This document shows, piece after piece, positions 38,701 to 46,115 of a DNA stretch of 64,000 nt. The position numbers and the translations under genes are program-made. The DNA is from CBFHMJ01 sp965656875 (lineage in GTDB: Bacteria > Pseudomonadota > Gammaproteobacteria > Enterobacterales > Alteromonadaceae): NCBI GenBank assembly GCA_965656875.1, contig CBFHMJ010000010.1:1-64000 (forward strand), given 5' to 3'. The first letter of the stretch is position 1; the number at the start of each line of letters is the position of its first letter. The notes below the pieces were generated by a model. That model was not told the DNA's origin, made no database searches, and saw only the letters and a list, made by a program, of their open reading frames with translations.

Positions 38701-41700
38701 CAAGCGCTGCAAATTGCTGCGCATAATTTGCAACTTCATCAAACGCTGCTGTGAATACGGGATAGGTTTGATATAAATCTGTTGCCATGTGTTGATATTG
38801 AGAGCCCTGACCCGGGAACATGAAAATCAACGATTTTTCCCGGTCAGATACAGGCTTCATAGCAACACCGGGTTGAGCCGCAAATGCCTTCAAAACCTCT
38901 TGTGCATCGGCTTTACTGTCTACCACAGTAAACCAGCGTTTATTGTGTGCAGTACGTCCAGCTTGCAAGGTGTAGCTGATTTGATTCAGTGGTTGAGTAT
39001 TTGATGCCAGGTCTGTCGCTAATCGGTCTGCGCTGGATTGCAGCGCGATATCTGAGCGAGCAGATAACATCAATAACTGGTAATCAGGAGCATGATCTTC
39101 AGCAAACGTTTGTGTTGGAGCCTGCTCCATAATGACGTGAGCATTTGTGCCACCAATACCAAATGAACTGATACCGGCACGATGTTTATGCCCTGTTTCA
39201 GGCCACGGTAATGCCGATGTATTCACTTCAAATCCGCTACCTTCGATACCAGCAGCTGGATTTGGCGCTTCAAAATTGATCATTGGCGGTACAGTTTGAT
39301 GCTTCAGTGCCTGAACTGTTTTAATCGCGCCCGCAACACCCGCAGCAGTGTCACAATGTCCGACATTTGGCTTCACTGATCCAAGATACACTGGCGATTG
39401 TTTTGATTGTTCGTCAAACACCGAGCTATGGAAGGCTTTTTTCAGACCGTCGATCTCAATCGGATCACCTAAATTAGTACCTGTACCGTGGGTTTCAATG
39501 TATTGAACCGTTTCAGGTTCAACACCACCAGCTTGCATGGCATGACGAATAACTTTCGCCTGACCTAATACGCTTGGTGCTGTGAATCCGGCTTTATTTG
39601 CACCGTCATTGTTGGTTGCAGACCCAAGAATGACTGCTTCAATATCATCACCGTCCGCCAGCGCATCGCTCAGGCGTTTTAACAAAATAACGCCTACACC
39701 ATTACCGATACGTGTACCGTTGGAATTTTTGTCAAAGACACGGCAATGACCATCTGGCGACAGAATGCCGCCTGGCTCATACTGGAAACCAACTGGCCCA
39801 AGACTGGAAATGCCCGCACCACCAGCAATTGCCATATTGCATTCACCGTTTAGCAGTGACTGGCAGGCATAATGGATAGACACTAACGATGTAGAACAAG
39901 CGGTATTAAGACTTAATGCCGGACCACGTAGATTCAACTTATAGGCAATGCGAGTTGCCACGAAGTCTTTCGCATTAGCAATGGTCAGCGCTTTGGTCGG
40001 CAGGTTTGCCAGCTTTTCTGGCTGAGATAATAAGTTGTTAAACAGGTATTTATTCTCACCGACACCAACGAATACCCCAACATCACGATCACTGTTCCAG
40101 TCACCATAACCTGCGGTATCCAGCACATCATGAGCGCACTCAAGTAATTGACGTTGTTGTGGTTCAGTGATTTCAGCTTCTCGCGGTGTTAAGCCGAAGA
40201 AATCCGCGTCAAAGTATTCTATGCCGTTGACTAACGCGCCAGTGTTAACAAAATCCGGGCTGTTAAGTGTTTCTGCGTCATAAACATCTTCCAACTCTTC
40301 TTTGCTGAAGAACTGAATAGATTCAACACCTTCTACAATGTTATTCCAGTACTCATCGACATTATCAGCACCAGGGAAATGTCCTGCCATACTGATAACC
40401 GCAACGGCTTCATTATCGTCACGGTTGACCTGGCGAGATTCACCCAGGTCGACATCAGCACCAGCGGCGCTGCCTGAGGCTTCAAGATGACGTGTCAGTT
40501 CAGCAATGGTTGGATAGGTAAACAGATCCGTGACTGAAATATCAATACCGGTTCTTTCAATGATTTGTTGTCTGGCATTTAACAGAATCAATGAGTTACC
40601 GCCGAGATCGAAGAAGTTATCTTTAACCCCTACTCGCTCTAGCTTCAGAGCCTGTTGCCAGATTTCACATAAGGTTTTTTCTAACTGATGCACCGGTGCG
40701 ACATATTCGTCTTTACGGCGATCTTTATCCGTTGGAGCCGGGAATGCAGCCTTGTCCAGTTTACCGTTACTGGTAATCGGTAATTTGTTCAGGAATACAA
40801 AGAACTCAGGCACCATATAACGTGGTAACTGGCGACGTAGTGACTGACGAACCTCAGACACCAGCGAACCACGACGATTCTCAACAACGGCATCTTCCGT
40901 TTCGTCATTGTAGCGATGCGCTTCATCACCCAGCAGATAAGCGACTAATCGAGATTGTCCGTCTTCGTCTTGCCAGGCTTGAACAAAGGCTTCTTCAATG
41001 TGTGCTTCGGCAACCAGTTTTTGCTCAATATCACCCGGTTCAATACGATAACCACGGATCTTAATCAACTGATCCGCACGTTCCATAAATTCAAGATTAC
41101 CATCGGCCAACCAGCGCACCCGGTCGCCTGTCTGATACAAGCGATCATGCGAATGAGTTGTTGCAAATGGGTTTTGGGTAAACGCTGCAGCGGTCTGAGC
41201 ACTCTGGTTTAAATAACCGTCCGCCAGGCTCACACCACCAATGTATAGTTCACCTGGCACACCGACTGGTAAAGGACGTTTCTGATTATCCAGAACGTAT
41301 AAACCAACATTGTCCAGTGGCTTACCGATTGGCACATTCCCCGTTGGCAATGGATCGTGTTCGCCAACGACGAAATTTGTACAACCAACAACCGCTTCTG
41401 TCGGGCCGTATTCATTGATGTAGTTAGCCGCAGGGAACAAAGATGTTTTCCACGGCGCCAGAATTGCGCCGGTTAACTGTTCACCACCCAGCACAAACAC
41501 ATGCTTTAATGACTTTTGTTCGTCCGTCAGCTTATTTACGTCTATCAGATGCGACAGCGCAATTAAGTGTGCAGGCGTGAGTTTGAATAATGCGGGTTGC
41601 TTTGCATTAGCAATTGTCTTCGCTAATACATCCAGCTGTTTTGTTCCTTCCGGGATAATCTCTACTGTTTTACCGCTGCACAGAGGCAATAACAGCGTAG

Positions 41701-44011
41701 TAACGGAAGCGTCAAACACCAGAGGTAAGCTGGCTACTGCACGATTGACAGCGGTTTGCTCGCCTTCTGCATCAACGACTGAGAAATAATTACGGCGGCC
41801 AAAATCCAGATAATTCTGGGCAGCAGCATGGCTGATCACCACACCTTTTGGCTGACCAGTAGAACCTGATGTAAAGATGATATAAGCCGGATCTTCAGGG
41901 GTAATACCTGAACGCTCAGTATCGATATCTTCATCCGGTAGCGCTGATAACAAGGTTTCTCGGACTTCTTCGTCCAGTACAAATACCGTCTGGTCATCAG
42001 TCGGAAGATCCGCCAGCGATTCACTGTCGGCCAGGATGACATCCGCTTCAGTTTGCGCGAACACATGCGCTAAACGCTCTTCCGGCATATCTGGTGACAG
42101 TGGTACATAACAACCGCCAGCCTTCAGAATACCCAGCATGCCAACCAACTGGTCGATGCTGCGTTCGATACATAAAATGACTTTCTTGCCGGGTTTGACC
42201 CCTTGCATGATCAGATAATTAGCGAGCTGATTGGCCTGGCTGTTTAATTCTTCGTAAGTATATTCTTCGCCATCTTCAATCGCTGCGACTGCATTCGGTG
42301 TCTCATCAGCGTATTGCTCCACAAGTTCGTGAATGCAGGAATCTGTGTCATAGCGAACAGACTGACCATTCCAGTCTGTTAGCAGTAATTGTTGTTCTTC
42401 TTCTGGAATATTCGTTAGGTTGGCAATCGTCGTCGTTGCATCACAATTGGCGATTTGTTCCAACGTATGTTCCAGGTGGCTAACCAGACGTTCAATCGTT
42501 ACTGGCTCGAACAATTCCGTTCGATAATGCAGTTTGATTTTTATCTGGTTGCTGTAAATGATGTCAAAACAAAGCGGTAATGCGAGCTGCGAGCTGGCCG
42601 ATTCACGGACCTTTAACTGAAGCGGTGTTTCATGATGATCTTCAGTTTCACCATGCTCATCAATCTCAGGGAAGTTTTCAAAAACCAGTAAGCTCTCGTA
42701 CAACGACTCATCACCTGATAACCCAGCTTGCTGCTGAATATCCAGTACAGGCAAATAGCCATGTTCCTGACGTTCGATATTAGTCAGCTGAAGGCTACTT
42801 AATAGCTGCGTGATATTTGTGTCTGGCGATAGTTGCAGTCGTAGTGGGATGGAATTGATAAACAAGCCAACAATCGTGTCAAAACCTTCTAAATCAGACG
42901 GTCGGCCAGACACTGTCGTACCAAACACCACATCATATTGTTCAGTGCTTGAATCAGTTGCTTTGTTGTAGCTATACAGCACATGCGCCCAGGCTAACTG
43001 AACCGCTGCATTGGTCGTAAAATGATATTGTTTGCTTAATGCATCAAGCTTACTACTCAAGCGCTCTGGTAAGATTGCACGATACGTTTGAGAACCAAAC
43101 GGTAAATCATTTTTAGCCAGCTTATCGATAACCAGTTCAGCTTTATTGTCGATATTAGCCAGATGCTGCTGCCAGAATTCACGCGCTTCATCTTCGTCGC
43201 GTTGTGCCAGCCACTGAATGTAATCAGAGTAATGGGTAACGGGTGGTAACTCGGGAGACTGACCTTTTAATAGCTGCTGGTAAACGGCCAGAATTTCGCC
43301 GATAAGAACACTGATACTCCAGCCATCAATGATGGTGTGATGATAAGCCCAGACAAAGGAATAGCTGTCATCAGTGAGTTGTAACATGGTGATGCGAATC
43401 ATTGGTGCTGTGGCCAGATCAAACGGTTCAACCTGGTCGGCCAATACAAAATCAGTCACCGCTTGTTCTATCTCTTCCTGAGATTTCCCAGCCATATCAT
43501 TACGCCAGTCCAGTAATTTACTGTCTAACGCGACGTCTGATAACACCACCTGATGTGATTCATCACTGCCTGCTCGCCAGAATGCAGTGCGCAATGATTC
43601 ATGTCGGTTGACCAGATGCTGCCAGGCATCAAAGAAAAGAGGAATGTTGATAGCGCCTGTAATATCAAGGCAAAACTGCATGGTGTAGTTCACACCACGT
43701 TCTTCGATAATGCTGTCTACAAACATGCCTTTTTGCATTGGCGTTGTTGCATAGACCTTATCGACCAACGGATAAGTACGTTTCAACTCTGCAAGTTGAG
43801 CGTCATCCAGGTGACAGATATCAGCGGTCGCTGCCTGCTTTTCCTGTTCAGCAAGATACGCGATTAACGCTGGTTTGTTTTCTTTCAACAGCGCCAGCGT
43901 ATCGTCATCCAAATCGGCATCGTCTTCTAAAACGACTTTTAATTCCCCATCGACCAGGCCGATGCTGATTTTCTTCTCTTCAAGGAGCTGAATAATATGT
44001 TCCGGCGTCAT
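35795..44011 (-). CDS. NRPS-PKS hybrid: docking-C-A(Asn)-T-KS-AT-KR-ACP
   Basis: 2738 residues starting behind a strong Shine-Dalgarno sequence (AGGAGG, 6 nt spacing). Docking domain 1-55, unusually acidic (EDDADLDDD). C domain with HHTIIDGWS (about 224). A domain with TSGSTGQPKG (about 717) and code D-A-T-K-V-G-E-V-G-K, close to the canonical Asn code. T domain GGNSL (about 1134). KS (about 1200-1620) with Cys in TACSTSL (about 1370), EThis-type motif THGTGT and KPNVGH. AT with GHSIGEY (about 1819) and SHAYHS, which favours malonyl over methylmalonyl. KR with TGGLGNIAL (about 2367) and the active-site Ser and Tyr in MSSLSAVLGGLGYSLYAS. ACP GGDSLMM (about 2676). No DH, ER or MT is seen. The module should turn asparagine plus malonate into a 4-amino-3-hydroxy acid (statine-like) carrying the Asn side-chain amide. 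The C-terminal tail EEDSLEEI looks like a docking peptide. Confidence 0.96.
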   Translation of the reverse strand: MTPEHIIQLLEEKKISIGLVDGELKVVLEDDADLDDDTLALLKENKPALIAYLAEQEKQAATADICHLDDAQLAELKRTYPLVDKVYATTPMQKGMFVDSIIEERGVNYTMQFCLDITGAINIPLFFDAWQHLVNRHESLRTAFWRAGSDESHQVVLSDVALDSKLLDWRNDMAGKSQEEIEQAVTDFVLADQVEPFDLATAPMIRITMLQLTDDSYSFVWAYHHTIIDGWSISVLIGEILAVYQQLLKGQSPELPPVTHYSDYIQWLAQRDEDEAREFWQQHLANIDNKAELVIDKLAKNDLPFGSQTYRAILPERLSSKLDALSKQYHFTTNAAVQLAWAHVLYSYNKATDSSTEQYDVVFGTTVSGRPSDLEGFDTIVGLFINSIPLRLQLSPDTNITQLLSSLQLTNIERQEHGYLPVLDIQQQAGLSGDESLYESLLVFENFPEIDEHGETEDHHETPLQLKVRESASSQLALPLCFDIIYSNQIKIKLHYRTELFEPVTIERLVSHLEHTLEQIANCDATTTIANLTNIPEEEQQLLLTDWNGQSVRYDTDSCIHELVEQYADETPNAVAAIEDGEEYTYEELNSQANQLANYLIMQGVKPGKKVILCIERSIDQLVGMLGILKAGGCYVPLSPDMPEERLAHVFAQTEADVILADSESLADLPTDDQTVFVLDEEVRETLLSALPDEDIDTERSGITPEDPAYIIFTSGSTGQPKGVVISHAAAQNYLDFGRRNYFSVVDAEGEQTAVNRAVASLPLVFDASVTTLLLPLCSGKTVEIIPEGTKQLDVLAKTIANAKQPALFKLTPAHLIALSHLIDVNKLTDEQKSLKHVFVLGGEQLTGAILAPWKTSLFPAANYINEYGPTEAVVGCTNFVVGEHDPLPTGNVPIGKPLDNVGLYVLDNQKRPLPVGVPGELYIGGVSLADGYLNQSAQTAAAFTQNPFATTHSHDRLYQTGDRVRWLADGNLEFMERADQLIKIRGYRIEPGDIEQKLVAEAHIEEAFVQAWQDEDGQSRLVAYLLGDEAHRYNDETEDAVVENRRGSLVSEVRQSLRRQLPRYMVPEFFVFLNKLPITSNGKLDKAAFPAPTDKDRRKDEYVAPVHQLEKTLCEIWQQALKLERVGVKDNFFDLGGNSLILLNARQQIIERTGIDISVTDLFTYPTIAELTRHLEASGSAAGADVDLGESRQVNRDDNEAVAVISMAGHFPGADNVDEYWNNIVEGVESIQFFSKEELEDVYDAETLNSPDFVNTGALVNGIEYFDADFFGLTPREAEITEPQQRQLLECAHDVLDTAGYGDWNSDRDVGVFVGVGENKYLFNNLLSQPEKLANLPTKALTIANAKDFVATRIAYKLNLRGPALSLNTACSTSLVSIHYACQSLLNGECNMAIAGGAGISSLGPVGFQYEPGGILSPDGHCRVFDKNSNGTRIGNGVGVILLKRLSDALADGDDIEAVILGSATNNDGANKAGFTAPSVLGQAKVIRHAMQAGGVEPETVQYIETHGTGTNLGDPIEIDGLKKAFHSSVFDEQSKQSPVYLGSVKPNVGHCDTAAGVAGAIKTVQALKHQTVPPMINFEAPNPAAGIEGSGFEVNTSALPWPETGHKHRAGISSFGIGGTNAHVIMEQAPTQTFAEDHAPDYQLLMLSARSDIALQSSADRLATDLASNTQPLNQISYTLQAGRTAHNKRWFTVVDSKADAQEVLKAFAAQPGVAMKPVSDREKSLIFMFPGQGSQYQHMATDLYQTYPVFTAAFDEVANYAQQFAALDLNALIFADQDSAEELAKTATTQPALFAVEYALAKLLMSLGLKPDAMIGHSIGEYVAATLAGVFTLENAVQTVCLRGQLMQSAAPGSMLSVSADAEHVKELLADTSLSMAAVNSPSDCVVSGETVAIEAFEQTLQHHDISCRRLVTSHAYHSVMMEPVLAAFAAHLDTLTLQQPESAVLSNVSGQFAGEEITTTEYWVNHLRGTVNFATGITTALQDNDTLRDEKVLLEVGPGIGLSQLSRKTTKHLEQQTPVITTLSHPKDKQSDVMTVLAAVGQLWQNGVAIDWQALHIADLEEGETRQLRRVKLPAYPFDKKRYWIDAVPVNYTPTLNEHCREKRTDINDWFYTADWQLTSVKAMENADSHPVKNKHVMVMFADEGCDLMIETLSQAQPALITCVQHGEQYQENGHYFTINPTREDDFKRMMTTLSGRNQLPDRVIHLGNIVAAVDCNDDDIALNDYWRLFSDHQLTGFDSLIYLARQITMQDDEHHVAIDVVTPPISRITGAETICPISSTVSALARVIPQEYENIICHLMESDAGLTPQLMAQICQESGLEHRPFESAWRYGARWAKGWQHQHLEKSILPTNQFDSDGAYIITGGLGNIALLLVEHLAARQPVKIALSSRRGLPDKSSWESLTNAEDGDPRIVSIVKRLMAVEAQGSEVHVYAADVADYEEMATLFDAVERDMGTIKGVIHAAGTVNGTIEALMAASPEQVDDLYRSKVLGTQVLDKLLESRQPDFCLLMSSLSAVLGGLGYSLYASANAWLDAFAQHKHNMGDTRWTAVNWDGWTFSANEASAKSGSSQYHMNGKEGVLAMEHSLALGNYPVLINSTGSLTERLKSWVELDKEHAEEHTAAAGNLYARPNLSTPWVAAETETAQRLVGLWQDIIGIEGIGIKDNFFELGGDSLMMIRMKTRLDKAFSVDVPIDVLFSTVNIDGLSTYLDDVLVKQKVFSATESFEEDSLEEI

Positions 44012-44212
44012 TATCGACCTCCTAATCCGTCATCTGGACATACAGTTTTCAGTGATGTCCTGGTATCTTTCATTGGTTCAACCATCAGCATGTCGCTATC
44101 TCTTCCCCAGTAAGAGATTACATCTGTGCATCTTTGATACGTTTATCCTGAATTCAGGTAAACCAATGCCCTGAGCACTGTTGGCGCTCACAAAATTTCT
44201 ATGTGTTAATAG

Positions 44213-44231
44213 GGCCGGAAAACGTCCGGCC
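44213..44231 (-). other. Hairpin after the exporter gene
   Basis: Perfect 7-bp GC-rich inverted repeat, GGCCGGA (44213-44219) and TCCGGCC (44225-44231), with a 5-nt loop, 24 nt after the exporter stop in a 244-nt gap. No U-tract follows on the minus strand. Confidence 0.5.
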
Positions 44232-44255
44232 AGTGTTGCATTAAGAATGTAGTGA

Positions 44256-46058
44256 CTAGATAAACGTCACGTTTTCATCGTGCTCTTCTTTTGAATCAGG
44301 CACTTGAGCCACAGCGTCCGAACCATTAGTCATTTGTGTTAATGATCGGGTGCTGGTCATGGCCTGGATTTCTTCTTTGTTGCTGATTGATTCGATGCGA
44401 CCGTATTCCATTTTCACCAGCTGATCAGCCAGGTCGAAATAACGGTCATCATGGGTAATAACCACAACAATTTTGCCTGCTGCTTTCAGGCTAGGAATGA
44501 TTTCCTGATAGAAGACAGCTTTGAATTGTGGGTCCTGGTCAGCGGCCCATTCGTCAAACAGATACAGATCTTTGTCTTCAAGGAAGCTCACTAACAGTGC
44601 TAAACGTTTACGCTGACCATCAGATAGTTGTGTCGTCGAGAACTTGCCATCAACCACATCAACCTTCCCTTCTAACTTAAGTTCTTTCAAGAACTTAGGA
44701 ATCAGATAAAGTTTATCTTCCGGGATGCCATACAATTCATTGAACAAGTAGAAATCAGTGAAAATTGCTGCAATTTGTTGGCGATACTGGCGACGGTTAT
44801 CGTCGTTAATCGCAACATCATCAAACAACATGTCACCGTCATCCTGGTTGTAATGCATCGAGATAACTTTACCCATCGTTGATTTACCAGAGCCGTTACC
44901 ACCTGTGATATAGGTGATCTGACCCCGCTTCAGCGTAAGGTTGATGTCTTTAACTTCGAAGGTACGATCCAGTTCATCAGAGACATATTTGTAGTTGATA
45001 TCTTTGAAGGTCACCGTGTTGAATTTAGGGGCGTCGCCCGGCTCAAGACCTGCTTCAGTATCCAACTCGGATAAACATTTTCTCATTGAAACCATAGAGA
45101 TACGGGTAGGAATAATCTGCTCAATCGTAGCCATGATGCCAGCAACAGGTTCTGCCATGTAAATCATGATCATGATGATTGTCAGTAAGCTTGCAGTCGA
45201 AACACTGTGGATATTTACGATGATGAAAGCAATAACAGCAATTGCCAGCATGTGAATCATCTGGCCGTACTGGTCAGCTAACATGAAGAAGGTATTGCCA
45301 GACAGTTGTTTCTTACGACGGTCGTCTTCCAGACCCACAAGGTTTTTGTTGAACTTCACTGCTTTCTTTTCATTCAGTTTCAGTTCTTTTGCACCATAGA
45401 TAATCGCGCGATTACCTTCGATGATTTCATTAAGAAGTTCACGAGCACGAGTCAACGCCATTTCACCAAAGAAAGTGAAGATACGGAACGTTGCAATCAC
45501 GAACACGATAACAGCAAGTACAAACAAGAAGATTTTAGCCTGTAGATAGAACAATACGCCCATCAGACCCATCAGCATTACCATGTAACCAATGAATACC
45601 GGCATCATTCGCGCACCAAAGGCAATACGGTCGATATCCGTTGTTAGTACGGCAAGAATACGTGACGTACCCACCTCTTCCAGATTTCGAATCGAACTGG
45701 CTGAAACACGGTGATAAAAGTACGACTTAAGATTAAATGCCAAATCGGTGACAACAACTTGCATTACACGGCCACCGATGGCGCGAATAATCATTACCGC
45801 TACTGTCATGCCTGCAAAAGCATAAGCAAACTCTGGTGCTCTCAGTTCATAACCAAACAAACGAACGGTTTCGGCAGCTTCCAGAGAAATAAAATCACCT
45901 TCTGTTGTCACATTAATCGACATTAACAGAATGGGAATTAGCATTACCTGGAGCAAACTCGCCAGTATGGTCATCACCATACTGAAGAACACTTTATTAG
46001 GGGCGCTCTTGACCAGGAGGTCATATAAACTTACTGAATCAAATGGTATTTTCTTCAT
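44256..46058 (-). CDS. Cyclic-peptide/siderophore ABC exporter, PvdE/SyrD family
   Basis: 600 residues, a fused half-transporter. Six membrane helices lie in residues about 20-300, followed by an ATPase domain with Walker A GGNGSGKST (about 385), signature LSDGQRKRLALL (about 477) and Walker B DLYLFDEWAADQDP (about 494). The stretch FDEWAADQDPQFKAVFYQE is characteristic of the SyrD/PvdE group, which exports non-ribosomal peptides (for example acylated ferribactin) from cytoplasm to periplasm. After the ATPase there is an extra acidic tail (SKEEHDENVTFI). It lies 57 nt downstream of the acylase gene and 244 nt before the hybrid synthetase gene. A Shine-Dalgarno sequence AGGAA precedes the ATG. 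The inferred job is moving the assembled peptide, probably as an acylated precursor, into the periplasm. Confidence 0.93.
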   Translation of the reverse strand: MKKIPFDSVSLYDLLVKSAPNKVFFSMVMTILASLLQVMLIPILLMSINVTTEGDFISLEAAETVRLFGYELRAPEFAYAFAGMTVAVMIIRAIGGRVMQVVVTDLAFNLKSYFYHRVSASSIRNLEEVGTSRILAVLTTDIDRIAFGARMMPVFIGYMVMLMGLMGVLFYLQAKIFLFVLAVIVFVIATFRIFTFFGEMALTRARELLNEIIEGNRAIIYGAKELKLNEKKAVKFNKNLVGLEDDRRKKQLSGNTFFMLADQYGQMIHMLAIAVIAFIIVNIHSVSTASLLTIIMIMIYMAEPVAGIMATIEQIIPTRISMVSMRKCLSELDTEAGLEPGDAPKFNTVTFKDINYKYVSDELDRTFEVKDINLTLKRGQITYITGGNGSGKSTMGKVISMHYNQDDGDMLFDDVAINDDNRRQYRQQIAAIFTDFYLFNELYGIPEDKLYLIPKFLKELKLEGKVDVVDGKFSTTQLSDGQRKRLALLVSFLEDKDLYLFDEWAADQDPQFKAVFYQEIIPSLKAAGKIVVVITHDDRYFDLADQLVKMEYGRIESISNKEEIQAMTSTRSLTQMTNGSDAVAQVPDSKEEHDENVTFI

Positions 46059-46115
46059 CTTTCCTGAACCTGTTTAGTGCTTTACGTTACTAAGCATTGT
46101 TAGCTGACTAACCAC

